Counted from the stretch's first letter, positions 17,042 through 25,080 are shown. The stretch: DNA of 61,857 nt from Coriobacteriaceae bacterium (GCA_902364645.1 CABJEP010000007.1:60594-122450); one strand, 5' to 3'. Numbers and translations are program-made. Notes: generated by a model not told the origin, from the sequence alone.

Positions 17042-17494
17042 TTAGAGCAGGCCCATGCTGGTCAGGATCGTGTAGCCCATAAAGATGACAAACGCGATGA
17101 GGGCAAGGACAATGATGATTTTTTGAGCCGGCGCCATGCCAGGGATCTCGTTCTCGCCCGTAGGCTCCTTGGAGGTAACCATGCGCTGGGCAAAGGTCAT
17201 CTCGTCACGGCTCGGCTTGGGCTCGACGGACTTGGAACGAGCGGCCTTTTTAGGCTGAGGTTTGGGCGCGGCAGGTGCAGGCTTCGCGGCAGCGGGCTTG
17301 GGCGCGGGCGCCGGTGCGGGTGCGGCGTTCGCGGCGACCTCCTCGGCCTTCGCACGCTCGGCACGCAGGGCAGCCAGCTCCTCACGCTCGCGACGGGCCT
17401 CTTCCCGAGCCTCGCGGCGTGCCTTCTCAGCGCGGAGCTCTTCCAACTCAGCGCGCTCCTCGTCGGACAATGGTTGGGACTCAAGCTCGGCCAT
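17042..17494 (-). CDS. Tail-anchored coiled-coil protein, unknown function
   Basis: Unrecognised small protein of 150 residues. Residues 8-60 are a heptad-like charged helix (many Glu, Arg and Ala). Residues 60-90 are an Ala/Pro/Lys linker with PAPAP repeats. A hydrophobic segment near residues 123-143 (IIIVLALIAFVIFMGYTIL) ends a few residues from the C-terminus, so the protein is probably tail-anchored with its bulk in the cytoplasm. The ATG at 17494 has AAAGGG upstream. It follows tRNA-Ala on the same strand, but a terminator hairpin separates them. Confidence 0.7.
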   Translation of the reverse strand: MAELESQPLSDEERAELEELRAEKARREAREEARREREELAALRAERAKAEEVAANAAPAPAPAPKPAAAKPAPAAPKPQPKKAARSKSVEPKPSRDEMTFAQRMVTSKEPTGENEIPGMAPAQKIIIVLALIAFVIFMGYTILTSMGLL

Positions 17495-17517
17495 GGTACA
17501 GCCCTTTCTTTTAAAAA

Positions 17518-17544
17518 AAGCCGCCGACACAATGTCAGCGGCTT
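17518..17544 (-). terminator. Terminator of tRNA-Ala
   Basis: AAGCCGC and GCGGCTT pair, extended by GAC/GTC after one mismatch. The reverse strand then runs into TTTTTT. It lies just past the tRNA 3' end. Confidence 0.85.
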
Positions 17545-17558
17545 ATCAAATCCAAGGG

Positions 17559-17631
17559 TGGAGACGAAGGGAGTCGAACCCTCGGCCTCTGCCATGCGAC
17601 GGCAGCGCTCTCCCAACTGAGCTACGTCCCC
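17559..17631 (-). tRNA. tRNA-Ala (CGC anticodon)
   Basis: The reverse strand forms a cloverleaf. The anticodon loop GTCGCAT gives CGC for alanine GCG codons. The acceptor stem GGGGACG/CGTCTCC contains the G3:U70 wobble pair that is the alanine identity element, and the discriminator is A. CCA is not encoded, unlike the tRNA-His of this window. Confidence 0.97.
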
Positions 17632-17644
17632 AGGACAAGTCGAT

Positions 17645-17672
17645 ATTTTACCTACGGCTCGCCAACTGTCAA
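17645..17672 (-). promoter_or_regulatory. Promoter of tRNA-Ala
   Basis: Consensus -35 TTGACA (17672-17667) and -10 TAAAAT (17650-17645) with a 16-bp spacer, 13 bp before the tRNA 5' end. Confidence 0.8.
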
Positions 17673-17681
17673 CGCCCAATA

Positions 17682-17714
17682 ACCAGTCTTTTTGGGGCGG
17701 GGCTATTTTAGCTA
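17682..17714. repeat. Repeat family C, single copy
   Basis: It reads CAGTCTTTTTGGGGCGGGGC and then TATTTTAGC, a variant of the arm found twice just downstream. It lies immediately upstream of the tRNA-Ala promoter. Confidence 0.75.
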
Positions 17715-17745
17715 CTTTCAGATGCCGGCTCGACCCCTGCCGAGA

Positions 17746-17853
17746 GTAGTCTTTTTGGGACGGGGCTTTTTAGCTGCCCCTGCCGTTAATCGGCCAAAAC
17801 GTGTGCGCTCTCTGCTGGGGCTAAAAAAGCCCCGTCCCAAAAAGACTACTCAG
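17746..17853. repeat. Repeat family C, inverted pair
   Basis: Two copies of GTAGTCTTTTTGGGACGGGG, each followed by CTTTTTAGC, face each other as 30-bp arms around 43 bp. The structure sits 5 bp beyond the stop codon of the radical SAM gene, so it can form its transcript end. Confidence 0.85.
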
Positions 17854-17858
17854 CAGAG

Positions 17859-18797
17859 CTACTTTGCGCTGGTAAGAACACCGGTGGTGTCAAACGCCGG
17901 GGTAAAGCTCTCGTCTACCGCGCCGCCCTCTTGCCAAAACATCGTCGTAAAGCCCAGGTCGTCGGCATGGTCGAGCACCTGCTCGTACTCCTCGCGCGTT
18001 ACGGCACGGGCCAACTCGCCGCCCTGCTCGCGCATGAGTGCATTGGGCGTGTACTGGTTCATAACCGAAATCGGCACGTCGCCCACCGTCTGCCACACCA
18101 GGTCCAGCACGCGGCACGAATCGTCCGCATGCCCCGGCAGCACCAGGTGGCGCACGATGATACCGCGCTTCATGAGCCCGTCCTCGTCCACCAGCTCTCC
18201 CCCGCGGCGCTCGATCTCGCACGCCATCTGTGCCAGGCCCGACACGGCCACGCGCGGGTAATCCTTAATATGAGAAAGCGACTGCGCAAGCCCGGCATCG
18301 GCATATTTAAAGTCGGTGAGCCACACATCGACCAGGTCACCCAGGGCAGCTACGGCACTCGCCCGCTCATAGCCGCTCGTGTTGTAAACGATCGGGATGT
18401 CCAGCCCGCGCTCCCTCGCTGCGGCAATCGCGGCCGGCAGCAGGTGAGCATAATGCGTCGCAGTCACCAGGTTGATGTTGTTGGCTCCCTGGTCCTGCAG
18501 TTCCAGCATAATCTCGACCAGACGCTCAGGCGAAATCTCAAGGCCAAAATTGCCGGTCGAGATCTCGTGGTTCTGGCAGTAGATACATTTAAGCGAGCAG
18601 CCGCTAAAGAAGATCGTGCCCGAACCGGCCTCGCCCGAGATAGGCGGCTCCTCCCACATATGAAGCGCCGCGCGGGCCACCCTGAGCGTGTCGTTAGCAC
18701 CGCATACGCCGCGCACGCCCTCATCGCGCGCCGCACCGCAACGGCGGGGACACAAATGGCAGGCGGGCGAAAAAAGTTCGGTCAACGACGTCGGCAT
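17859..18797 (-). CDS. PflX-type radical SAM protein
   Basis: Protein of 312 residues related to pyruvate formate-lyase activating enzymes (PflX group). The [4Fe-4S]/SAM cluster cysteines are C67, C71 and C74 in GCSLKCIYCQN. Four more cysteines at the N-terminus (C13, C16, C20 and the GVCG cysteine) may bind another metal or cluster, a feature of this subgroup. The ATG at 18797 has GGAG nine bases upstream. No pflB-type substrate protein is nearby, so the target is unknown. A family C hairpin follows the stop. Confidence 0.85.
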   Translation of the reverse strand: MPTSLTELFSPACHLCPRRCGAARDEGVRGVCGANDTLRVARAALHMWEEPPISGEAGSGTIFFSGCSLKCIYCQNHEISTGNFGLEISPERLVEIMLELQDQGANNINLVTATHYAHLLPAAIAAARERGLDIPIVYNTSGYERASAVAALGDLVDVWLTDFKYADAGLAQSLSHIKDYPRVAVSGLAQMACEIERRGGELVDEDGLMKRGIIVRHLVLPGHADDSCRVLDLVWQTVGDVPISVMNQYTPNALMREQGGELARAVTREEYEQVLDHADDLGFTTMFWQEGGAVDESFTPAFDTTGVLTSAK

Positions 18798-18935
18798 AAA
18801 AACATGCTCCAAAACAACGATTCAGCAGCTCAAACGTAAAGGGCCAGGCCGCGTAGACGGCTCGAGCCCCAAGGCGCCGTAATCGTCCGACACGATTTTT
18901 GTAATGTCAAGACTGGAATCGATAAAGTGCCGCTT

Positions 18936-18941
18936 TATGAT
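18936..18941 (+). promoter_or_regulatory. -10 box of the probable 6S RNA
   Basis: TATGAT lies 10 bp before the 5' side of the RNA's closing stem. A good -35 box was not seen. Confidence 0.4.
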
Positions 18942-18948
18942 GTAGGTA

Positions 18949-19115
18949 TTCCGCCCCCCGCGGAGCAACTGGGTGAACCGTCGCGTTTATTTAGGGAGCC
19001 CACACAGTCGTACCTAGTACAGGTATCCTTCGTTGTTAAGGACGCTGGAACAGTCGATGAGGGCACCCACCTGTTTTAGGTGGGTTCATTTTCGTAACGT
19101 GGGGGGTGGTTTTCT
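18949..19115 (+). ncRNA. ssrS: Probable 6S RNA
   Basis: 6S RNA binds the housekeeping RNA polymerase holoenzyme by mimicking an open promoter. Here a 12-bp closing stem forms between CCGCCCCCCGCG (18951-18962) and CGTGGGGGGTGG (19098-19109). Inside is a rod with a TACCT/AGGTA tip hairpin, a CCTT/AAGG hairpin and, on the 3' side of the central region, the hairpin ACCCACCT/AGGTGGGT that is typical of 6S families. TTTTCTTTT follows the closing stem as a terminator tail. The length is about 165 nt. The call rests on fold and recalled motif, not on a covariance-model search. Confidence 0.7.
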
Positions 19116-19323
19116 TTTGCCGAAAATCACCATCACGGTCCATATGGATCCCCGTCGGCATCCCGACAAGCCATCGACAACATCCCAATATCTGGTAAGC
19201 GCGTGATTATCGCTGCGTGCAATTACATGCACCCCCCTTGGTCGAGTATTATGGTTCGGCTATGCCCTTTGCGCATGGCGTTCTTCTGACCTTTTCCTTC
19301 GACGCTTGGCGGTTTTTAGATTC

Positions 19324-20523
19324 ATGGCTTCATCCCCGAGCTACATACCGTACCTATGCGTGGCAGCGGCGGCCTTTATCACGACCTTCCTCGCGGTGCC
19401 CCTGGTCAAGCGCTTGGCAATTAAGCTCGATGCCGTCGACTATCCTTCTAAGCGCCGCATCAACACAAAGCCCATCCCGCGTTTGGGCGGAACGGCGGTG
19501 TTTTTGGGCCTGGTCGTTGCCTGCATTGTGCAAATCCTAGGCACCTGGCACCTAGGCTGGCCACCCGTCCTGGTGCCGCACCCGCGCCTTCACATTAGCT
19601 ATCCCATGCTGGCGCTCTCCTTTACCGTCATCTTTGCGACCGGCGCTATCGATGACGTCTTCCAACTCAAGCCCAAGCAAAAGCTGGCCGGGCAGGTCCT
19701 CGCCGCGCTCATCGCCTGTATCGGCGGCCTGCGGATCGGCGTCATCGTCAACCCGTTTGCCCCCGGCGAAATCATGCTCGGGTGGCTCGCCTACCCCATC
19801 ACCGTAATCTATCTGGTGGCATTCACCAACATCATTAACCTCATCGACGGCCTCGACGGCTTGGCCACGGGCATCTGCGGCATCGCCTCGTTCACCATGT
19901 TTTCGATGGCCGTTCTCTCGGGCCGCATCGACGCCGCCGCGCTCTCCATTGCGCTCTTTGGCGCCTGCCTGGCCTTTTTGCGCTACAACTTCAACCCCGC
20001 AAGCATCTTCTTGGGCGACTCGGGGTCGCTGCTTCTGGGCTTTGCACTGGGCTCCATCTCGCTGCTCAACGTGAGCCGCACCGCCGCGCTCACCTCGCTT
20101 ATCATCCCGCTCATCGTTGCCGGCGTGCCCATCATCGACACGTTTAGCGCCATCGTGCGCCGCAGGCGCGCCCACATTAGCATTGGGCAGGCCGACAAGG
20201 GCCACATCCACCACCGCCTAATCCAAGAAGGCTACAACCAAAAACAGGCCGTGCTGCTCATCTATGCCTGGTGCATCATGCTTTCGGCCGGCGCCGCCGC
20301 GATTAACCAGGTCGAAGTGCCCATGCGTGTGCTCATCTTTACCGTGCTCGCCATTGGCTCGGCGGCCTTCGCCAAGCACCTGCACCTGTTTGAACCCGTG
20401 CTACGCCACCATTACAACAAGCGCACGCACGAGGACGAGCTCGTCACCCCCGACGACCCCGCCTTTAAGCAGGAGGAGCAGGCAGCCGAGGAGCGCAAAG
20501 AAGAGCGCCACCACAAGCTCTAG
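19324..20523 (+). CDS. Undecaprenyl-phosphate N-acetylhexosamine-1-P transferase (WecA/TagO family)
   Basis: Integral membrane enzyme of 399 residues with about ten hydrophobic segments. It would attach a sugar phosphate to undecaprenyl phosphate to start a cell-wall glycopolymer. The family motifs are all present: KPIPRLGG near residue 55, the Asp pair in AIDDVFQLKPKQK, NLIDGLDGLATG, FLGDSGSLLLGF and the cytosolic RRRRAHISIGQADKGHIHHRL loop. The ATG at 19324 fits the family; in-frame TTG upstream is unlikely. The last 40 residues form a charged tail. It may act with the flippase at 27 kb, but that is speculative. Confidence 0.92.
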   Translation: MASSPSYIPYLCVAAAAFITTFLAVPLVKRLAIKLDAVDYPSKRRINTKPIPRLGGTAVFLGLVVACIVQILGTWHLGWPPVLVPHPRLHISYPMLALSFTVIFATGAIDDVFQLKPKQKLAGQVLAALIACIGGLRIGVIVNPFAPGEIMLGWLAYPITVIYLVAFTNIINLIDGLDGLATGICGIASFTMFSMAVLSGRIDAAALSIALFGACLAFLRYNFNPASIFLGDSGSLLLGFALGSISLLNVSRTAALTSLIIPLIVAGVPIIDTFSAIVRRRRAHISIGQADKGHIHHRLIQEGYNQKQAVLLIYAWCIMLSAGAAAINQVEVPMRVLIFTVLAIGSAAFAKHLHLFEPVLRHHYNKRTHEDELVTPDDPAFKQEEQAAEERKEERHHKL

Positions 20524-20692
20524 GGCAAGCTGCCGAGGATGTGCCAAGGCACCGTTGGCCAAGCGCGGCCGCGCCGCGCCCATCGCACAAGCCGCACCAC
20601 GCGCGTCCCTCTCCCGCCCTCGCCTACTTACGCACCGCCCCTCCAATAAACGCGTTATCATCTTGACCCATGAACATACGTTAGGAGCAATC

Positions 20693-21742
20693 ATGCCAAA
20701 CGAGAACAGCTACGAAGTCGCGCTGCAAAAGAGCAACGCCATTCGCGAGGGCCTGACCAAAACGCCCGAGAAGTTCACCATGCTCACCGGCGACCGCCCC
20801 ACCGGCCGTCTGCACCTGGGCCACTACTTCGGTACCCTCAAGGGCCGTGTTGAGCTGCAGAACATGGGCGCCAAGACCAACGTGCTCATCGCCGACTACC
20901 AGGTCATCACTGACCGCGACACGACCGAGCACATCCAGGACAACGTGTACAACATGGTCATGGACTACCTTGCCTGCGGCATCGATCCCGACAAGACCAT
21001 GATCTACGCGCACTCCGCCGTGCCCGCCGCCAACCAGCTCATGCTGCCGTTCCTGTCGCTGGTCTCCGAGGCCGAGCTGGCGCGCAACCCCACCGTCAAG
21101 GCCGAGATGGAGGCCTCGGGCCACGAGCTCACCGGCCTTCTGCTCACCTACCCGGTGCATCAGGCCTGCGACATCCTGTTCTGCAAGGGCAACGTCGTGC
21201 CCGTCGGCCGCGACCAGCTGCCGCACATCGAGCTCACCCGCACCATCGCCCGCCGCTTTAACAACCGCTACGGCAAGGTGTTCCCCGAGGTCGACGCGCT
21301 GCTGTCCGAGACCCCGCTGCTGCCGGGCCTGGACGGTCGCAAGATGAGCAAGAGCTACGGCAACGCCATCAACATCTCGATGACCGCCGAGGAAACGGCC
21401 AAACGCATCAAGAAGAGCCAGACCGACTCCGAGCGCATGATCACGTTCGATCCCGAGAACCGCCCCGGCGTGTCTGGCCTGCTTTCAACAGCCGCCATCT
21501 GCACCGGCCGTTCCGAAGTCGAGATTGCCGAGGAGATTGGCATGGGCGGCTCCGGCCAGCTCAAGAAGTACGTGACCGAGGCCGTCAACAAGTACTTCGC
21601 ACCTATCCGCGAGCGTCGCCAGCGCTACGAGAACGATCTGGACTATGTGAAGGACGTCCTGCATGAGGGCAACCGTCGCGCCAATGAGATCGCCGAGCAG
21701 ACCCTGGCCGAGGTTCAGGACGCCATGGGCATGGTGTACTAG
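20693..21742 (+). CDS. trpS: Tryptophan--tRNA ligase
   Basis: Class I synthetase of 349 residues. It has HLGH at residues 41-44 and KMSKS near residues 216-220. The tryptophan pocket strands GDRPTG and VGRDQLPHIELTR also agree. TTAGGAG precedes the ATG. A much longer upstream frame is only an accident of GC-rich sequence. It ends at a textbook terminator. Confidence 0.97.
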   Translation: MPNENSYEVALQKSNAIREGLTKTPEKFTMLTGDRPTGRLHLGHYFGTLKGRVELQNMGAKTNVLIADYQVITDRDTTEHIQDNVYNMVMDYLACGIDPDKTMIYAHSAVPAANQLMLPFLSLVSEAELARNPTVKAEMEASGHELTGLLLTYPVHQACDILFCKGNVVPVGRDQLPHIELTRTIARRFNNRYGKVFPEVDALLSETPLLPGLDGRKMSKSYGNAINISMTAEETAKRIKKSQTDSERMITFDPENRPGVSGLLSTAAICTGRSEVEIAEEIGMGGSGQLKKYVTEAVNKYFAPIRERRQRYENDLDYVKDVLHEGNRRANEIAEQTLAEVQDAMGMVY

Positions 21743-21777
21743 ACCGATTTGCTGGCTTGAGCTTTCGATTGCTTTAG

Positions 21778-21805
21778 GGCGGGCGCTACGGCGTCCGCCT
21801 TTTTT
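21778..21805 (+). terminator. Terminator of trpS
   Basis: A nine-bp stem (GGCGGGCGC / GCGTCCGCC) with a stable TACG tetraloop is followed by six T. Confidence 0.95.
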
Positions 21806-21847
21806 GGAGCCGGACCGCTTCAGCTCCATCCATCACACTCTCCCGAC

Positions 21848-21988
21848 AAACAGGAACAGGCCCGCCGGCAGTTAGCTGCCAGCGGGCCTGTTCCCGAAGT
21901 ACACCGTTGAATCGCACAGAGGGGAGGGATGCGAATCAAACTCAACAGGGCAGGCTTTTTCATCGCCTATTGCCTGCTCCGTTGCTGA
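21848..21988 (-). ncRNA. Candidate small RNA with a C-rich hairpin loop
   Basis: On the reverse strand a TATATT box (21998-21993) lies upstream of about 140 nt with two strong structures. The first is a hairpin (TCGCA/TGCGA with an outer GTTGA/TCAAC) whose loop TCCCTCCCCTCT is complementary to ribosome-binding sites. The second is an 18-bp hairpin (GGAACAGGCCCGC / GCGGGCCTGTTCC, inner GGCAG/CTGCC) followed by TGTTTGT, a plausible terminator. C-rich loops that pair with ribosome sites are known in actinobacterial 6C RNA and other small RNAs, but this is not a match to any family I can name. The -35 box is poor. Confidence 0.4.
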
Positions 21989-22078
21989 AACCAATATAGT
22001 TCACCGTGGCTTACTTTCTAGCGTCAAACTACCCCAACACACCTTCTCCATAAGTTAGCCCAGGTAAACCTGCAACGG

Positions 22079-22119
22079 AAAGCCACCACAAAGGGGACAG
22101 GCACCTTTGTGGTGGCTTT
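22079..22119. repeat. Repeat family A, copy 3
   Basis: AAAGCCACCACAAAGG and its complement enclose GGACAGGCA. The outer stem differs (GCC for ACC) but is changed on both arms, so the pairing is kept. It lies 16 bp beyond the stop of the Ogt-like gene. Confidence 0.9.
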
Positions 22120-22135
22120 GACCACGGCAGAGCTG

Positions 22136-22456
22136 TTAGAGTCCAGCAGGCCAACGACAGGCGGCCAGATCAACATGCATGGGATCGGCAAACGTCACGC
22201 CCTCCCCCATTAAGAGCTCGCGCTGAGCATCGGGGCCGCCAAAGGCAAAGCCCTCACAGATACGGCCGTCGGCAAACACCACGCGATGACAGGGAATTTG
22301 GCCAGGGCGCGGATTACTATGAAGGGCATACCCCACGTACCGCGCACTTCGTGGACGACCGGCAAGCAGTGCCACCTGACCATACGTGGCGACCATCCCC
22401 TCGGGGATCTGCTCGACCACCCCGTACACCCGATCAAAAAAGCCCTCAGACGCCAT
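22136..22456 (-). CDS. Ogt/ATL-type methyltransferase domain protein
   Basis: Protein of 106 residues consisting only of the DNA-binding methyltransferase domain of O6-alkylguanine repair proteins. The active-site motif PCHRV is intact with C56, so it may be a true methyltransferase rather than an alkyltransferase-like protein, which replaces the Cys. The helix-turn-helix part VATYGQVALLAGRPRSARYVGYAL is typical. The ATG at 22456 follows GGAAGGGAG. Family A palindromes lie on both sides. Confidence 0.85.
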   Translation of the reverse strand: MASEGFFDRVYGVVEQIPEGMVATYGQVALLAGRPRSARYVGYALHSNPRPGQIPCHRVVFADGRICEGFAFGGPDAQRELLMGEGVTFADPMHVDLAACRWPAGL

Positions 22457-22484
22457 TGCTCGCTCCCTTCCACCCGGAAAAGCA

Positions 22485-22525
22485 TAAACCATCACAAAGG
22501 GGACAGGCACCTTTGTGATGGTTTA
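22485..22525. repeat. Repeat family A, copy 4
   Basis: TAAACCATCACAAAGG and its complement enclose GGACAGGCA. Compensatory change (ATC/GAT) keeps the stem. It lies 11 bp beyond the degV stop. Confidence 0.9.
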
Positions 22526-22536
22526 TGGCAGGTCGG

Positions 22537-23391
22537 TTAGTTGGCGGGCTGGAAGAAGGCTACTGCCACGGCGCCGGGGCCAACGTGGGTTCCGATGGTG
22601 GCGCCGATGGTGTGAACGGGCAGTTCGCCCTCGGTGTGACCAGCCCACAGTGCCGCGCTGTCCTCGATATACTTCTTGAGCACCGCATCCGAAAGACCCG
22701 TATAGCCGAGCGCCAGCGGCATGGAAAAGTCGATGCCGCCCGCCTTTTCGACCTTTTGGTTCAGCAGGTTGCGGCCGTTCTTGGAACCGCGCGCCTTGCC
22801 CAGCTGCACGATCAGACCGTCCTCGACAGCCACCACGGGCTTCACGTTGAGCAGCGTGCCCACGGCGCCGGCCGCAGCAGACAGACGACCGCCGCGCACC
22901 AGGTACTCCAGCGTCTCGAGCAGGCCGATAACCACCACACGGTCGCGCACGGCCTCGACAGCCGCCGCGATCTGAGATGCACTGCGGCCCTCGTCCACCA
23001 AGCGCAGCGCATACTCGACCAGGACGCGCTCGCCCAGGGTGACGTTGTTGCTGTCTACCACGAACACGTCGCCACCTGGCGCCTCGGCAAGTGCGGTACG
23101 GGCACTCTGATTGGTGCCTGATAGCTTAGCGCCCACGGTAATAATCACAGCCTCGTCGCCGGCCTCACGTGCTTCGGCAATCGCCTGCGAAAACGCGTAC
23201 GGGTTGACCTGGCCGGTCTTGGGCAGCTCGTCGCGCTCCACAAGCATCTCGTAAAAGCGCTGGTGATCGATGTCGACGCCATCCATATACACATCGGTGC
23301 CAAAGGTGACGGACAGCGGCAAAACGTCCAGTGCCGGGTGCTCGGCCGGCGACATATCGCTTGCGGAATCGGTAATAATGCGGACGGACAT
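22537..23391 (-). CDS. DegV family fatty-acid-binding protein
   Basis: DegV proteins (FakB type) bind a fatty acid and present it to the kinase FakA. The protein has 284 residues. It begins VRIITDSASDM, the family signature, with the lipid-pocket region TGQVNPYAFSQAI, the nucleotide-like SNNVTLGERVLVEYA and the C-terminal GTHVGPGAVAVAF. No fakA gene lies in the window. It follows the marR-type gene by 120 bp on the same strand and may be co-transcribed with it. A second degV lies at 58.3 kb. Confidence 0.9.
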   Translation of the reverse strand: MSVRIITDSASDMSPAEHPALDVLPLSVTFGTDVYMDGVDIDHQRFYEMLVERDELPKTGQVNPYAFSQAIAEAREAGDEAVIITVGAKLSGTNQSARTALAEAPGGDVFVVDSNNVTLGERVLVEYALRLVDEGRSASQIAAAVEAVRDRVVVIGLLETLEYLVRGGRLSAAAGAVGTLLNVKPVVAVEDGLIVQLGKARGSKNGRNLLNQKVEKAGGIDFSMPLALGYTGLSDAVLKKYIEDSAALWAGHTEGELPVHTIGATIGTHVGPGAVAVAFFQPAN

Positions 23392-23510
23392 AGCGAATCC
23401 TTTCTTGCGCAGGTCCCGCGCAGGGAATTTTGACAGCAATGTCCCGGCACGGCGTACGCGCTCAAACGGGACGATGCAGTTCTTGGCTGAAAGCTAGCGC
23501 CAGCGCGGCT

Positions 23511-23960
23511 CTAGATCTCGCGCAGGGTGTTGAGGATCGTGCGCAGCGATGCATACATCTGCTCGCGCTGCTCCACGCCCATGGCCTTGCCGGTGGTATC
23601 GAGCACCTCGCGAATGATGCGATCGGCCTCGCTCATGCTCTCGCCGCCCAGGGCAGTCAGGCGCACCGGAGCACGATACTTGACGGCCGCATCACCCGAG
23701 TCGTCAACCTCGACGTAGCCGCCCTCCTCCAGATGTGCCAGTGTGCGCGAAACGGCGGCACGGGTAACGCCGGCCATGCGGGCGAGGTCGGCGCCAGTCA
23801 GGCCGTCCTTGCTGCGCTCAAGATAGTACAGGCACATAACGTCGGAGCCCTTGAGGCCCAGCCTTGCGCCTTCGGACGTCTTGATACGCTGAATCTCCTT
23901 GTAGAGCCCGCTGATCAGTCCAACAAAGTCCTCGAAACGTGTCTCGTCGTTCTGCTGCAT
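23511..23960 (-). CDS. MarR family transcriptional regulator
   Basis: Winged-helix regulator of 149 residues. The helix-turn-helix is LTGADLARMAGVTRAAVSRTLAHLEEGGYV, followed by the wing VDDSGDAAVKYRAPVRLTALG. The ATG at 23960 has GAAAGGCGG upstream. It precedes a degV gene on the same strand; since FakB/DegV genes are often controlled by lipid-sensing regulators, control of that gene is plausible but not shown. Confidence 0.88.
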   Translation of the reverse strand: MQQNDETRFEDFVGLISGLYKEIQRIKTSEGARLGLKGSDVMCLYYLERSKDGLTGADLARMAGVTRAAVSRTLAHLEEGGYVEVDDSGDAAVKYRAPVRLTALGGESMSEADRIIREVLDTTGKAMGVEQREQMYASLRTILNTLREI

Positions 23961-24063
23961 GGGAGACGACCGCCTTTCGCTTGCATAATGCTTACGGGTA
24001 AACATCTTAGTCGCATAAGCCGACACCCGTACCCAAATACCCCATTTGTTAACCCATCAACAT

Positions 24064-24105
24064 AAAAACCACCACAAAGGGGATAGGCACCTTTGTGGCG
24101 GTTTT
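24064..24105. repeat. Repeat family A, copy 5
   Basis: AAAACCACCACAAAGG with loop GGATAGGCA and a right arm carrying one G:T change. It lies 28 bp beyond the stop of the B3/4-domain gene. Confidence 0.9.
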
Positions 24106-24133
24106 GACCGGCGAACATGATCCGCAGGCGCCG

Positions 24134-24853
24134 CTACAGCTCCACGCAGGGATTGTCGCGAGTCACAAGCGTCTTAACGACAACCGTCGCTCCCAGATAG
24201 CGCTCGAGCAAATCGGCAAGACGATCGATGGCGGCCTGGCAGTCCCCCATTCGCTCGGGCTCTACGCACTCAATCGCCAGGAACGCGTCCGCCGAATCGT
24301 CGGACAGGGCCGTTCGAACGCCGTCGCGCCAGTTCCAGCAGCGGCACACGGCGCCCGCATCATCGACGTAGGCCAGCTCGCCGGACAGCGTCGGGTCATC
24401 CGCTTCCTCGCCAAGCGGCAGGAACGCGTCGCCGCCGTCGGTCACCTTCAAGCGAAGGTCTCCCTCGATCGCATGCAAATCCTCGCCGCCTACGGGTAAC
24501 GCGTAGGTCAGCGACACCGTGTTGTAAATGTCCACCGCGGGCGTAATGTGGCCCACCGGCTTGCCTTTGAGCACGCGTTTGAGCAGGTTCTCAATTGAGC
24601 AACGCGCGCCCTTCTTGGTCTTGAATAGGCGATATGCCTCGCGCCATGCCTTAACCGGCGCATTCTCGCTGATAGTATCGCTGGTCAGATGACGCTCCGC
24701 GTCGATATTGGCGCGGTCGAGCAACGCCGCAATCGCGTCCACGTCCTCTTGAGGAATCTGAGCCGCGGGCTTCATGCCCTTTACGACCACAACACCGACA
24801 GCCGCCTGCGGAAATAGCTCCCAAAACGAATCCTCGGCAACGAAACTCTTCAT
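24134..24853 (-). CDS. B3/4 tRNA-binding domain protein
   Basis: Protein of 239 residues in the B3/B4 family, a domain also found in the editing part of phenylalanyl-tRNA synthetase beta chain. Typical stretches are NAPVKAWREAYRLFKTKKGARCSIENLL and PAVDIYNTVSLTYALPVGGEDL. Stand-alone members may remove mischarged amino acids from tRNA; the substrate is unknown. The ATG at 24853 follows AGGGAGAG. It is preceded by its own consensus promoter and a leader with a terminator-like hairpin, suggesting control by attenuation. Confidence 0.85.
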   Translation of the reverse strand: MKSFVAEDSFWELFPQAAVGVVVVKGMKPAAQIPQEDVDAIAALLDRANIDAERHLTSDTISENAPVKAWREAYRLFKTKKGARCSIENLLKRVLKGKPVGHITPAVDIYNTVSLTYALPVGGEDLHAIEGDLRLKVTDGGDAFLPLGEEADDPTLSGELAYVDDAGAVCRCWNWRDGVRTALSDDSADAFLAIECVEPERMGDCQAAIDRLADLLERYLGATVVVKTLVTRDNPCVEL

Positions 24854-24892
24854 GTGCTCTCCCTTCATAGCATGCGCCCGAGCCCGGGTGCC

Positions 24893-24991
24893 TAAACAAA
24901 AAGCGCCCTTACGACGGCCACCTTCAAAGTCCTACGGTGCCGCCACAAGAGCGCTTACGCTGCCCCCATCCGGAGAAGGGAGCGATATGTT
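24893..24991 (-). promoter_or_regulatory. Attenuator-like leader of the B3/4-domain gene
   Basis: The leader RNA starts near 24991. It ends in a hairpin: AGCGCTCTT pairs with AAGGGCGCT, with an inner GGCACC/GGTGGCC stem, then TTTTTGTTT. About 40 nt separate this from the start codon. An upstream CTCC/GGGGG stretch could form a competing stem. The shape is that of a transcription attenuator or small riboswitch, but no known class fits. Confidence 0.5.
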
Positions 24992-24997
24992 AGGCGT

Positions 24998-25027
24998 ATT
25001 ATAACCCGAGTCATCCGCGCGAGTAAA
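24998..25027 (-). promoter_or_regulatory. Promoter of the B3/4-domain gene
   Basis: Perfect -10 TATAAT (25003-24998) with -35 TTTACT (25027-25022) and an 18-bp spacer. The -35 box overlaps the edge of a family A palindrome. Confidence 0.7.
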
Positions 25028-25065
25028 ACCACCACAAAGGTGCCTGTCCCCTTTATGATGGTTTT
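25025..25065. repeat. Repeat family A, copy 6 (reversed)
   Basis: Here the asymmetric centre reads AGGTGCCTGTCCCC on the forward strand, the reverse of most copies. It lies 15 bp beyond the pckA stop and touches the promoter of the next gene. Confidence 0.9.
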
Positions 25066-25080
25066 GGGTCTGAGGCGACG

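Noticed and set aside
21929..21988. Forward-strand 19-codon open frame with GAGGGGAGGG before its ATG
   Set aside because: The ribosome site is too close to the ATG, there is no promoter evidence, and the purine-rich run is explained by the reverse-strand loop.
24893..24991. T-box riboswitch before the B3/4-domain gene
   Set aside because: A GGCACC-like stretch recalls the T-box, but the UGGN bulge does not fit tRNA CCA and there is no room for Stem I.
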